From contig WELA01003469.1 in NCBI GenBank assembly GCA_009602735.1, positions 18,166-82,165 on the forward strand: a stretch of 64,000 nucleotides of DNA, read 5' to 3'. Every line of letters begins with the position of its first letter. The first letter of the stretch is position 1. Positions 33,901-45,360 of the stretch are shown one piece after another. Position numbers and translations under genes: made by a program. The notes under the pieces are model-generated. The model did no database searches, was not told the origin of the DNA, and saw only the letters and a list, made by a program, of their open reading frames with translations. This DNA comes from Mesotaenium endlicherianum. Taxonomy: Eukaryota > Streptophyta > Zygnematophyceae > Zygnematales > Mesotaeniaceae.

Positions 33901-36900
33901 GGTTGTCGCCAGTTGGGGAGATGACGCAGGCGGCTGCGGAGGCCATGGACCTGCTGAGCTGGACGCTGGAGTTCCAGAGCCCCCAGGTGGCGGCGCCACC
34001 ATGGCCGCCACCGCTGCCTCTGCCATTGCCTCTGCCTCTGCCGCCGTGCAGGGAGGATGCGCAGGCACCACCTGTCCAGGCAGGAGCCGTCCGGGAAGGT
34101 GGCGATACACCAACAACAGCAGCAGTAGCTGCAGCAGGAGAAATGTTGAAGGCCCAGGAGGGGGAGGGGGAGGCGGAGGGGGCAAAGGAGGGGGTGCGGA
34201 GGGTTCAGAGAGGGGGGCACACAGCTGGCGCTAGGTTTGCCAAGAGGAAGAGGAGAGGTTGCAGGCAGCCAACGGCTGAGCGCTCTACATGCCGGCAGGA
34301 AAAGATGGCCTGGGACTCGGGCACGGCCGCCGATGAGACGACGACAGCGACAGCCACTCAGAGGAGGCCGATTGCGGCCCGCAGGCGGCTGCCCCTGGAG
34401 GAGGGCGGAGAGAAGCGCCGGGAGGGGGAGGACGGAGAGGGCGGAGAGAAGGAGAAGAGAGCGGGCGGCGCCCAGGAGGTGGCGAGGGGAATCAAGGGTG
34501 TAGCGGCGTTTCGGGAGCAGAGGCTGGAGGGGAGGGCGGGGAGGAAGGAGAGCGCCAGCCGCAGCACCAGCGCCAGCACCAGCCCGCCAGACAGTGGGCT
34601 CCAGAGGGCGAGGATGCGCCCCGTGGTGGAGGCGGGCCGCAAGCGCCGGCGCCTCTCTGCCGTCTTTGCTGGCCCCGCCCAGCAGTTGCCTGCTGCTGCT
34701 GATGTTGCCAGTGGCGCTGTTGGTGCTGTAGGCATTGCAGCAGCAGCTTCAGCAGCAGCAGTAGCGCGGGAGGAGGAGGAGGAGGAGGAGGAGGAGGAGG
34801 AGAGTGCGAACGCTGAGTCTGATGTGGAGGCCGTGGCTGAGGCTGAGGCTGAGGCCTTCCCTAGCCCTAGCAGGCAGAGACGGGCTCCACGAGGGAAGGG
34901 GAAGAGGAGGAGAGAGGAGCTGGAGAAGGAGCAGGAGAAGGAGGAGGAGCAGCAGCAGGTGGGGCCACCTGGTAGTGCCGGGTGGGTGCGCTTGCCTGTG
35001 GCAGAGAGAGTGAAGCGACGTCGCAGTCTGCCTGGGGACGAGCTGGCACCGTCCGGCATCACGGGGGGCGCGGGGATGGGGATGGGGGGTGTGAGCGTCA
35101 CGAGGAAGGGGCGGAGTGACAGTGGCCTGAGGAGGGGCAGGAAGACAGGGACCGCCGGGCTGCGCACTCGCTCCCGCCTGTCTCCGCCTGCTGCAGGCGT
35201 CGCTGCAGCACCAGCACCACTATCATCAGCAGGAGCAGCACCAGCAGCAGCAGGAGCAGCCGGAGGAGGGAGGGGAGGACAGAGCTCCAGAAGAGGCCCT
35301 GCTGCGCCAGAGAAGGAAGAGGAGCAAGCAGGGAGGGCTGCTGCTGCTGCTGCAGCGAGGAGTGGCAGAGGCATCACTGCCGCACCTCCTGCTGCTGCTG
35401 CTGGTGCTGGTGCTGCTACGCTACGACGACGAGGAGGAGGAGGGGGGGGGCATCAGAAGAGGGCCACGCGCGTCCCACAGGCGGCAGCGGAGACGGAGGA
35501 GGTGATGGTGGTGGACGAAGAGGAGGAGGAGGAGGAGGAGGCAGGGGCGGCGCCTCCGCTGGCGCCGCACTCCTCCCGAGAGTATGAGCCCTCCGCCTCC
35601 CAAGACAGCTGGAGGGCAACGCCCGGCACCGTAACAGATGGCATCGCCGCCCGGGTGGCCACCATGAGGGCCCGGAGGGGAGAGCTGCCGAAAGTGCGAG
35701 CGGCGGTGCTGTTCAGCCACTCTTTGGCGGACGACGTGGTGGCGCACCAGAAGAAGGTGCCTCCCTCTTCTGTCTTGGCCTCCGTCCAGTCTGTGCATGC
35801 ACGTTTGTCGTGTCTAGATGGGCCTGTTGTAGGTGTCCTTGCACTGAGTCTTTCCACTGGAGATAGTCATAGTCGCCCCCCGCACATGCATGCATTCTGC
35901 CAGGGTGGACTCCCTCCCAGCCGACTGAGAGCGTCGAGGTTTGGTCCCACCCACCGCGTGTCTTCCCCACCACATGACTCATCCACAGCACTCAGCGTGC
36001 CCCCATCCCCCACTCTCCTGCGACACATGCTTACGCCGGACCCGTTCCGGCGGGCAGGCCCATTCGGGATTCCCCACTGTGCCTCTGCCGAGTGGAGTGT
36101 TGTGCGAGAGCCACACGCACGCCTGTGCCGACGCCATCTGGCAGAACAAAGGCCAAATACGCGATCCTAATCTCGTCAACTAACGCCCAGCTGGCAGCTC
36201 TCCCATGCCCGAGTGGCTGGCAGCCAAGCGCGGCGGCTGCAGGCATGTGTGCCGCCTGGCAGTCCACTGCACAGCCCCAGCTAGTATTCAACCATTGCTT
36301 CCGTTCGTGTCGCGGCCACCTCCTCTTCCTCACGAGGCCTAGTGTGTCATCATGGTCCATGGCCCATGCTTGCTCATAGCGGAAGAATGCGGGCCCCGAC
36401 GGGCAGCGTCAGGAGGATGCCAGCAAGCCCGTCGTCGAGCGGCCTATGGTCGTGCGAGGAGGAGGAGGAGGAGGAGGAGGAGGAGGAGGAGGAGAAGACT
36501 GCTGATGCCTGCCGAGGGCAGGGGCAAGTGACAAATGCTTGTCCTTGGAGCAGATTGGCAACTGGCACAAGCGTGTGAATGCGCATTGTTACTTGGCACA
36601 CGGACGTCTGAGATTTTGGGCGGCCAATGGAACGTATTTTGGCTTGCGTGCCTGGGCCCGAAGAGGAGGCGTCACTTTGCACCCATTGGGAGGGAGTCTC
36701 TTGTGGTGAGTGGTGTGGCTGGGAGCAGATTCTGGGCACCCTGGGGGGGCGCACGACTGGCAGAGCGTCGGAGTGCACCCACTTCGTCACCAAGGGCTTT
36801 GCGCGCACGGCCAACATGCTGGAGGCTGTGGCCAGGGGGTGCCACGTGGTCACGCCCAGGTGGCTGGAGGCGTGCAGGCAGGAGGCGAAGATTCTGGAGC

Positions 36901-39394
36901 CCGCCCGGTTCCTGCTGCGGGACAGGACGAAGGAGAAGGAGATGGGCTTCTCGCTGCGCCATGCGGTGGAGAAGGCCCGGGAGGCACCCATCTTCGAGGT
37001 ACCGCTCTTTCTGCCTGGTCTGCCAAGCTCCCTGCTGCTGCCAAGTGGCTTGGTGGACTTCACCCCCCTATTTTGCCTCGACCCCTCCATTCCCGAACCC
37101 CGCTCCTTCTCCTGTTTTCCTTCCCACTGCCCACCCTGTGACATCTGGCGCACCGGGGATGGTCGTGCAGAGTTACCTCGCTGCCGAGCGGTGTGCGGAG
37201 CTGGAGCCACCCGGCTGGGCTCATGGCTCACCTCCACCTCCTCTCGTCATTGTCAGATGCAAATGGGGACTCTCATGGCTGGCTCTCGCCACGGACAGCC
37301 ATGGAGCCACGGCGCATGCGACGTTTCTGTGACCCCGTCATGCGCGTCCCATCAGACCTCACTCCACACGCGTGCATGATGGTGAGAGAGAGAGAAAAAT
37401 TGTGAGCTGTTGTCACATTGACCAAGCTTGCCCCCCTGTTTCCCCCCCTCATGCAAGCATTTGGCGGGCGCATTTGTGTGAGAGAACAAAGGGCTCTCTC
37501 ACAAAATTGATGTCTCAGTTGTTCACGAGCTGTTGAGTGACGAGAACAGAGACACGCGCAGCGTTACGCGGAGCTGGCCGATCTTCGGTCAGTCCAGCAT
37601 AGGGCTTAACATTTGTTGCGTGCAGTCAGGCGGGTGATGAGATCATTCTCCCACTGCCTGCCTTCCACTGCGCGTCGGGCAGCAGGCCGGCCTTGACTTC
37701 GCGGTTTTGTCGCGTCCACGGTTCTGATTGGTTTGGGGGTTAGCATATCTGTAGTTTCAAAATGTTTCGTCTGCATGGATTTGCATGTGATATCAGAGTA
37801 TCCTAGGCCGATGGAGCCCCAAGTGCTGGGTGTGGGCTGGTGGTGGGGGTGCTTCTGCGACCTAGAGGTTGAATGTGGGGTGGCGTCGGCTGGTTTGTGC
37901 TCGAGATGCCCTCCAGCCAAAAAGGCTGCTCGTCTTGCGTGCCCCTTGCGGATCGGGCCGTAGTAGTCATTGCCGCCCAGCGAGCCGTGCTTGTGTTAGG
38001 AAGCTGGTGGTGCCACGTGGACCCACACGCTCACATGGACGCGTTGTCTCGTGCCGCTTGGGCTCCCGTGCGGAGGAGGGGAGGGGAGGGCGCTGCTAAC
38101 CCTATTGCGGCTGGTGGTGCTGCTGCTGCTGCTGCGGGTGGTGCAGGGATGGAGGGTGCACATAACGCCGCACACAGTGCCGCCCCAAGAAGCGCTCGCC
38201 TCCATCGCTGAAGCTGCAGGCGCTGAGGTGCCACCCCCTCAACCGCTCTCCGCCTTCCCCGCCCCTTCCCCCCCCCCTCCCCCCAAAATGCGCGTCTTTG
38301 CCTCTCCCCTCGAATGCTTGTCATTGCTGCCGTGTCTCAACACTTTCTTATTGCAGGCGCTTCCAATGCGCCAGATTCACCCCGGCCTAAGCCTGGCTGG
38401 CTGAGGGCTCGTTACATTGCTGTCGGACCCACGGACCTTGCTCTGAACGGCATCTGTCCATCAGTCGCACAGACAGGACAGGCTGCCATTGCTGGGCACC
38501 GGCAACCTTCTGATTCCGGCACGGAGAGCACTCGAGGTTCTCGTGCTGCCCTTGTGGTCCCCATTCGGGATCCTGGTTCATTACACCCGGGGCTGAGAGG
38601 GGCTCTGCCCGCGCGTGTGCATGCGTGCGTGCGTGCATGCACGCACCTGGTGCGGTTGGGCAGCAGTGCAGCACTGGCGTGGGTAGCAGCATTTCTTATG
38701 CCAGGGCTCTCTCTTTCAGCTGCGAGGCTCATGGGAGGGAGCGATTGGGACTCTACTCTTTCTCTCTCTGTGTGTGCCTGAAAGAGTATCTTCGTCGCCT
38801 CACCTCGCATTGCAACAATGCTCCGGCTTTCTCTCGCAGGTGGTGGCCGCCTACACTCCCCCAGGCCCAGGGGAGGGGGTGCACAACCCGTGCGTTGTGC
38901 TCTCCTCCGAGGCGGACAGAGCCCTCTGCCGGTCGCTCATTGCCAGGAGTAAGCAGGCACCGCACGCGCTGTCCTCTTGCAAACATTTGGCCGCTTGTGT
39001 CATCTGTACACGTGTGATTGGTTGCTGCTCATTCTCGTCTTGCTCTGTCGCCTCACGCCGATGAGTGGAGTTGAAGGAGTTCGATGCTGCATGTTGTTTG
39101 TCTCAAGTTTGCACAGGCGTTTTCATATCTGTCATATCTCCTCGGGTGGCAAGCCGCCTGGGGGGGTGGGTGAAACGAGAGGGAGAGACATGACGAGGAG
39201 GGTATGGCCAAGTTGAGGACATGCTGACCACGGGTGGACATGGCTATGGCAAGGGTGTTCTTGTGTGAGCAGGGGCTCCTATCTACTCTCCGGAGTTCCT
39301 CATGTTTGCCATCCTCCGGCACAATATAAGCTTGACAGAGTCAGCGATTCTTTTCCCCTCCATGTCACCCCGTCGTTCCACCACCAGCTGGTGA
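28584..39394 (+). CDS. MDC1/BCP4-like DNA-damage mediator with C-terminal tandem BRCT
   Basis: Proposed exons: 28584-30009, 30481-35756, 36729-36998, 38147-38227, 38840-38948 and 39273-39394. All junctions are GT...AG and phases agree, giving about 2,427 aa. The ATG at 28584 opens MEGDTQILHE. Two TQx(hydrophobic) motifs, TQIL (5-8) and TQLF (37-40), are of the kind seen in the plant MDC1 counterpart BCP4. The long middle (about 50-2210) is low-complexity (poly-Q, poly-E, poly-A, Pro/Gly/Arg) with scattered TQ/SQ sites. BRCT1 starts at VRAAVLFSHSLADDVVAHQK, crosses an intron to ECTHFVTKGFARTANMLEAV and VVTPRWLEAC, and ends with KEKEMGFSLRHAVEKARE. BRCT2 runs WRVHITPHTVPPQEAL, then CVVLSSEADRALCRSLI, then IYSPEFLMFAILRHNISL. 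This order and wording match the human MDC1 C-terminus (EKNFGFSL, YVTPG, LLSPEFL). Predicted role: chromatin-bound reader of phosphorylated histone H2A-type tails. No FHA domain is seen. The first acceptor (30447 or 30480) and the weak donor at 35757 are the least sure points. Confidence 0.82.
30918..30953 (+). repeat. In-frame (CAG)12 microsatellite
   Basis: Twelve CAG triplets in the reading frame of the MDC1-like gene encode a poly-Gln run. A (GAG/GGA) run encoding poly-Glu follows at once (30954-30974). This is a slippage-prone site within exon 2. Confidence 0.9.
36456..36495 (+). repeat. (GAG)n microsatellite in intron 2
   Basis: About 13 GAG triplets lie in the 972-bp intron between the two BRCT1-coding exons. 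Related (GAG/GGA)n runs occur in the coding part of the same gene, for example near 29281-29335 and 34771-34802. Confidence 0.85.
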
Positions 39395-40735
39395 AAGCTT
39401 GGTGCCCCTTGCTGACAGGCTGTCTAGAATTCTTTGCTTCATCATAGTGGACATATTACGACATAGCAATCATGCATCACCAGTCACTGGTCGCCTACTT
39501 CTGCAGACTTGTCCACGATCAGCCTTTCGCATGTTTTTCTGTGACAGGATGCTGCATATCAGTGTGTATTTAGTTTTTGGGATGCAGCAGGCCCTTTCGG
39601 TGGCCAATGAGTCGAACATTCGTTCTAAACTGACTTTTTGGCATGCACTGCCGATTCTTGAAAAGGCGTGTCAATTGACAAGGCAAAGGCTGGAATGGGT
39701 GTCACCATCATGTCGCATGTTAACTGATAGATTATATTGGGTGCTGTTGCTGTGCAGAAACAGGTTGTTCATGTAGGCTGATGTCAAGCGGTTAGAGGTG
39801 TAATATAGCTCTAGCAGTAGCAGGCTCAGGTAAAACTATTGCAGTAGATGAAGATAGTCTTTGCTCTACCACACAAAAGATCTTTTCCACTATCAAGTAG
39901 TTGTTTTTGTGAGCAATTTGCCTTTAAGCTTGCTTCCTGAGAAGTAAGCTTGGTTTAATGGCAGGGCCGTGCCAAATTTTCTGGTGCTTTGTCACCTATA
40001 AAAAGAAATCATTTCAAAATGTACTCTGCTGGATCTTGGCCCTCAGGTGAAGTACGCTGATTGATAATGTATTCCCCTAGCCTGGCTAGCACCGCATCTT
40101 GGGGATTTTGACCTTTTGCAGAGCCAAGAACTTACCATCATGCAACAGGTATACAAAGAAAAACCAGTGAGGGGTTGCCAACAAGATCCTGGTAGAAAAA
40201 TGACACCAGTAGGTCAGTACGCCTGAACACAGCCAGAATTGACAAAATATTGTCATGCAGCTGACAGACTACTTCACAGGTCTGTTACTCCATTAGCATT
40301 TGTAAAACCAAAATTGCATAATAAGCTAGGATGTATGTCCTTGTTCAAGTGATATTAATATGCTTAGGCGCACATCAGACCCTGCCAAGAAGGCATGAGC
40401 ATGGACAAGCTAACCACCTGCCATCAGTCATAAAAGCAGGACTACATGGTGAATTCTTACCTCACCTTCTTGAATAGTCTACCAAAAATTGTTGTCATTA
40501 TGGTACATGTATAGAATCTTCTCTCTAACTATCAGCTACGTCTTGCTTAAAGAATATGGACTGTGTACTTCTACAAAGAATATGTATCATCCTAGTAACC
40601 GTACTGGGCTGCAGTCTCCAACAGAGCTATAGACGTAGTGTGTAGAGCTAAGCTGTCATTCTAATGTGCTCAATAATGTATGATACAGCCATGGTAGGCA
40701 TGGGTTAGCTTAGCCGTCTAACCTAATGCTCATCA
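39395..40735. other. Intergenic region between two tail-to-tail genes
   Basis: Holds the 3' ends of the plus-strand MDC1-like gene and the minus-strand DUF7950 gene. Only short random frames (125 aa or less); no repeat shared with the rest of the window. Composition drops from GC-rich to AT-richer, unlike the preceding gene. Confidence 0.5.
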
Positions 40736-42370
40736 CTACGTACAAGTATTGGTATGTGTGGCTGATGATACATTGAACTGCCAAATGTATCCGACTGGTT
40801 CGGAATCCAGGCCATCAACTCGAGTTGCCACGCAAGGAGCATGCAAAAGGCATTTTCGTTGGTTCTGTTCCCAATTCAGTCTAGAAGTACAATGGTAAGC
40901 TGGACTGGTGAATGACAGACGTCCAAGACCTCCAACCTTAACCTCACCCATCAACATGGACGAGGAACAAGTCTCATTGTCTCCCAAAGTAAGAGGAAGC
41001 CAAGAACATTCTGGCTGCCCTATCATCCTGCTGTAAGCAGAATTGACCCAGCGGACGCGATTTGATCTATCTGTCCATATTACTGGCATGCTCCACATTT
41101 CACAAGCCTTTTTGACAGAGTCCAAGTTTCCTCTGATAGGATCATCACGTCTCCCAGAAAGATCCATTATCTGTATTGCCGAGCCAACTGCCCGCACAGG
41201 CTGAGGAGTGATAACCTGAGGCTCCTTCTTTGGCACAGCTGATGAAGAGATGGGTTCTTGATGGTAGTTACTGGCAAGAACCTCCTTAAGAAACTCCCAA
41301 AGAGTAGCCTTGACTGCAGGAGAGGCTGGAAACTTTGTAGCATGATACCAGAAATGGCCTACAGCCTTGACATTGGAAAGTTGTGGAGGAAGGGGTAGCA
41401 CAACCTGTCCAGATGCCCATGAGGTGCCTTCTACTGCCCTTTTAAATGCCTGATTGGACCAAAGGAGCTTATGAGCCTCATCTGTCACCATTACTGGCTC
41501 TTCAGCACTGCCATACTTTTGCTCCATGGTAACTGTATCCATAGGATGAAAGAGCGACTCCAATTTCATATCAGATGATTGAGCATTGTTACCCACTGCA
41601 TATCCACCAGTTGCTGGTGTAGTAAGAGAACCCACTGGAAATGCTAAAGGAGCAGGCCGAACCCCTAGTCTCAGTTCAGATGAACATGTGCTGGAAGACT
41701 TTGCATTTTGTCCTAGACTGAAAGCAACTCCAGCGCTAGGAAGTATGAGAGGGAGCCTAACCGGTAGCTGATGACAATGAGGAGCTTCTGAAGAATCTTT
41801 CAGCTTCAAAGGAGCAGGTTTCACCTTCAGGGGTCTGAGCTCGCTACAGGTTGAAGTTAAATACGATTGCATGATAGCAGTAGTTGCTTTTGCTCGACCC
41901 GCTGTGCTTCCAGCTGCTTCAGCTCCTCGTGCTCCATACTGCCTGCCCCTGAGATCCGCTCTGATGTCAGGTGTAGCCTTCAATAGCTTCCCTAAAGGTG
42001 TTCCGTCCAGAGCTTCCAACCCCAACGAGAGATCTAGAACAGGGTACCTTCTCTCCATCTCCATGGGCTTAATTGGGCGTATTGGAACCGGGCCAATGCC
42101 ATTCTTGATCTTTTTCTTCATTCTGTCCCCGATATCGCGCTTGCGTTTTTTCTTCCCTGTCAGCAGATGCTCCGGAGAAGGAGGGAGCACTCCATCCTCA
42201 ACACCTGATACTTCTAGGTTTGAAAGTACCCCTGCTCCTGTGTTCCTTGGAGCAATAGTGCGAAATCTTGGGAGACTGTTCTGCAAGGCTGGATAAGATG
42301 TGGTCTGAATCTGGGGCCGAACAACACTTGACGGCATAAACCTGACTACACAACAGCCTCCTTGCTCCAT
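40736..42370 (-). CDS. DUF7950-family plant protein with EAR-like motif and two PAS-like segments
   Basis: 544 aa, apparently one exon, ending in TAG. I start at the ATG at 42370-42368 because MEQGGCCVVRF matches the usual opening of this plant family (GGCCIARY-like), followed by FRTIAPRN (36-43), like the family's RFRPIAPKP. Visible features: basic clusters KKKRKR (73-78) and KKKIKN (85-90), likely nuclear localisation; LDLSLGL (112-118), an LxLxL EAR-type repressor motif; PAS-like MVTDEAHKLLWSNQAFKRAV (about 294-313); and the DUF7950 domain with VIWTDRSNRVRWVNSAYSRM (about 430-449), ending in GLGRLSF...PC...GYIWQFNV (about 480-533). Land-plant members have one such segment as far as I recall; a second copy here would be unusual. 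Biochemical function is unknown. A nuclear co-regulator role is inference from the EAR-like and basic motifs. Confidence 0.8.
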   Translation of the reverse strand: MEQGGCCVVRFMPSSVVRPQIQTTSYPALQNSLPRFRTIAPRNTGAGVLSNLEVSGVEDGVLPPSPEHLLTGKKKRKRDIGDRMKKKIKNGIGPVPIRPIKPMEMERRYPVLDLSLGLEALDGTPLGKLLKATPDIRADLRGRQYGARGAEAAGSTAGRAKATTAIMQSYLTSTCSELRPLKVKPAPLKLKDSSEAPHCHQLPVRLPLILPSAGVAFSLGQNAKSSSTCSSELRLGVRPAPLAFPVGSLTTPATGGYAVGNNAQSSDMKLESLFHPMDTVTMEQKYGSAEEPVMVTDEAHKLLWSNQAFKRAVEGTSWASGQVVLPLPPQLSNVKAVGHFWYHATKFPASPAVKATLWEFLKEVLASNYHQEPISSSAVPKKEPQVITPQPVRAVGSAIQIMDLSGRRDDPIRGNLDSVKKACEMWSMPVIWTDRSNRVRWVNSAYSRMIGQPECSWLPLTLGDNETCSSSMLMGEVKVGGLGRLSFTSPAYHCTSRLNWEQNQRKCLLHAPCVATRVDGLDSEPVGYIWQFNVSSATHTNTCT

Positions 42371-43407
42371 ATATGCTGTACTGGAACCAGTAATCTTGTA
42401 TAGAAGAAATATTGGTGACAAGCGAACGGCTGTATATACAACCTACACACTAGAATTGCACGACAAATTCACTAGAGAGGACGAGACTAGATTGGGTAAA
42501 ACCGAAGCACTTATACTCCCGTCCGTCTCGACAAGGTAGGGCAGCGTACTTTGGAAAGAGGAATCTTGCCGCTGTAGTATTAGGTGTTTGAACAATGGAA
42601 GTGAGAGAACCACGCTGAAGCTGGATAACTTACCTGATTCTAAAGTCTCCTCTTACCTCGTAGAGAGTCGGTTAGCCACTTACATTGCAGTATTACTTGG
42701 AATGCAGTTTCGCTCATGCAACGTAAGCCCCAATGGAGTGGCTGCAGAAGTCAGCTTACCACGCACCCCAACACTTCACACCACTTCACACTACCGGCTT
42801 AAGACTGTCGACTGACACGCGGTCAAGCAGCTGTGAAAGCCTGGTGAGCCGGTCTGAAGCGGGAGGATTTTGCTGGTCAAGGGCTCAAGAAAAAAAACCG
42901 ACAATCTGTAGCAAACATCAACACACGCAGTTGCCCCGGATTCAAATAGCCGCGCCTTGCAAGCCATTTAATTTTTTGAAAAAAATTACAACAATTAGTA
43001 GTTGCATGTGATAGGCCGCTAATTTTAAACATCACGTTAGAGTTCGAGTCAGTTTGCGTGGAGTGTATCCTCCAGTATCCGCCAATTTTTTCTCATCGGA
43101 ATAAGCTGGGAATAAGCAATGCTGGCGGACTCTGGACTACACAGGAATTATCTGCTTATTGCCAAGTAAGCAATCCGGTGAATTTATGGCAGCCTGATTG
43201 AGCCTGATACACCGGGATGGACAGGATGGAGGTTACTTTTGGCAACTTTTGGACCTTTTATGACGGCGGAAAGGCCTCCCTCAGTCATTCACAGTCTAAA
43301 TGTCCTGGAGGCGCACTCAACTGCCGCCGCTTCAAAGATCAATCCACGTCAGGAGCTCTACACTTGCTTTTTGCAGAGTGGATATATATGGAGCCAGTAT
43401 GGTGCCC
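42371..43407. other. Upstream region of the DUF7950 gene, no gene recognised
   Basis: Lies 5' of the minus-strand gene and probably carries its leader and promoter. Short frames only. ACACTTCACACC repeats occur at about 42770-42795, and several AATAAGC/GCTTATT words in both orientations lie near 43095-43175. Confidence 0.45.
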
Positions 43408-43990
43408 ATACTTGAAGTTGCTTGAAGTTGCTTGAAGTGAACTGAACGAACTGAACTAGCTGGAACTAGCATGAATTCGCATGAGCCAAGTTGCATTTAA
43501 TGGGCCTTCTATCTGCCAGTAGGCACTTCGAAGTGATATGATTGCACGCGTGTCTCCCACAACTCTACTGATGCGCTGGTTCCGATACCTGTAATGTAAG
43601 GTGCGCTTGACACGATTGAGTGCAGAAGGTCAGAAAGTGCACTAGTCCACTTTTGATTGGTTAGATGAAGTCGCTCCAGTCGATTCTCTTGTTGCTGACA
43701 AGCAATGTCAGGAAATGTCAGGTTTGGTGCTTTCATTGGTTCCGTCTAGTCAGCTTTAGTAAAGTAAGCTGAAAGTAGGGACCACTCAAAACGCTCAGGA
43801 CTGCAAGCAGCGTGGGAGTCAGGAGTCAGGACTCAGGAGTCGGGACTCGGGACTGCTCAGGACTGCTCAGAATTACCCGTGACGCAAGTTTTGACCGCCG
43901 AAGCAAGCCGAAGCTGGCGACTTGTCGCAATGACTTCCGACCACTTCCGACTGCTTCCGACCCATTCCGACCACTTCCGACCAGCTCCCC
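43408..43990. repeat. Cluster of short cryptic tandem repeats
   Basis: Three separate micro-arrays: GAAGTTGCTT units followed by AACTGAACG-type units (about 43411-43470); GGAGTCAGGACTC/GGGACTGCTCA units (about 43814-43870); and an ACTTCCGACC ten-mer repeated about five times (about 43928-43985). The DNA between them is ordinary. No protein is encoded. Confidence 0.75.
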
Positions 43991-44219
43991 GACCTCCATC
44001 GTGATTCGTGAGTCGTCATAACCGTGAGCCGCTTATTGCTCACGACGATGCCACAATCAAATACGTGTGCACACTTTCATACAGGGCTTGGGCTGGTCCA
44101 GGTAGGCTACTCTTGGTCAGGCTGACCGCTTCAGCTTCCAGCTTCAAAAAACAGAAGGGTGTGCACTTAACATTCTTGTCGCGACTACTATCCATTTGAA
44201 GGCGAGGCACGCGTACCGC

Positions 44220-44643
44220 AAGTTTCGGCCGCCCAGGTACGGTGGTCAACGCTGACCTAGGACCATTGATGACCATCAACAGGTCAGCCTTGGCACAAGA
44301 TACGTGCAGTTTGAAAGACAGATTGACCCCGACCCTCAGGGGTCAGCGGGGATAAACGGCCCAGTCAGCTGGACAGCTGACTAAACCAAGGCCGCAAGAG
44401 TGTACAGCTCAGCTGAGAAGCTGACACGGTCAAGTGACCATGTGAAGACGCCCAGTCAGCTGCAAAGCTGACTATGCTGCAGACATGCAGCCGTCACAAG
44501 AGCCCAAGCGCTGACTGGACGATGCTCTCAGTCGCCAGGCTCGAGCCAAGGCTGCCATGACTTAAGCAACCAGCCAAAGGGCGTAAAGCGCTAACGTCAC
44601 GCAGCCCTGCATGCTATTTGAAAGGCTGAAGACGGTCGAGCGA
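44220..44643. repeat. GTCAGCT hairpin-rich segment flanking LTR A
   Basis: Two perfect short hairpins: AGTCAGCTG (44363-44371) with CAGCTGACT (44374-44382), and AGTCAGCT (44454-44461) with AGCTGACT (44466-44473). An imperfect one lies between them (CAGCTCAGCTGAGAAGCTGAC). It abuts the LTR A start at 44644, and LTR A itself contains a GTCAGC-TT-GCTGAC hairpin. Origin unknown. Confidence 0.6.
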
Positions 44644-45360
44644 TGTAATGAATTAGTATATTGGTAGATATAATATTCATTTTAATATAATATTTAAATA
44701 AGTTCAGCCTGCTGAAGTTAGTTAGTATTGAGCCTGCTGGACTTTATATCATTACCAGTTTAATGACTCAGCCGGGAGCAGCAGGTTGAAGTCTACTAGG
44801 TCAGCTTGCTGACACATTCTTTGCCAGCCAGCTGCCTTCCGTACTCGGTATCAGCGAACTGTCTAGATATGCATTTAAGTGTAGTGTGCTAGATGAATGG
44901 CCAGATGACATCCTTAGGATGGATGGCGATTCGGGATGATGGGAGATGGCGGTGGATTTGGTCAACTGAGGTCCTACCAACGTGGTTAACTCTCAGATAG
45001 GCGGTGCCATCGCACTGGCCGTTGAACAGTAAACTCATTCCATGTACATATGCTAGGTATTGCCCTCGAGTTCGGCATTCGAAAACGAGGCCAACTCTCT
45101 TGTACAGCTTACTGAGAGAGATCTGAATCCAAGGCGAGAAGCCATTGATATGCACAATCTCCTAGCCTTGCTTATGTGTGAGTTTACTGATTGCATTATT
45201 GATGCTAGTTTAATTCCATTTGACTTACGAGTATTGTCCACTGCTAGTGTGTTGTCTTTTGCAGTTTAACCAATGAACAGAAAATACCATGAAGATAACT
45301 TGCTAATAGAAAGATCTTCATTAATTGTTTATCGCCTTCTTAGTAAGTCAATTCATTTCA
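44644..45360 (+). repeat. LTR A, 5' LTR of the older copy (717 bp)
   Basis: Runs from TGTAATGAATTAG to CAATTCATTTCA and is followed by G and the primer-binding site. Carries two copies of the ~26-bp CAGCCTGCTGRACTTT repeat unit. Confidence 0.88.

Noticed and set aside
34358-35377. Long antisense frames across the MDC1-like gene (also 29183-29845, 30227-31027, 31149-32195, 32570-33568, 33051-34220)
   Set aside because: High GC and triplet repeats keep the other frames open. Only the plus-strand frame connects in phase to the BRCT exons.
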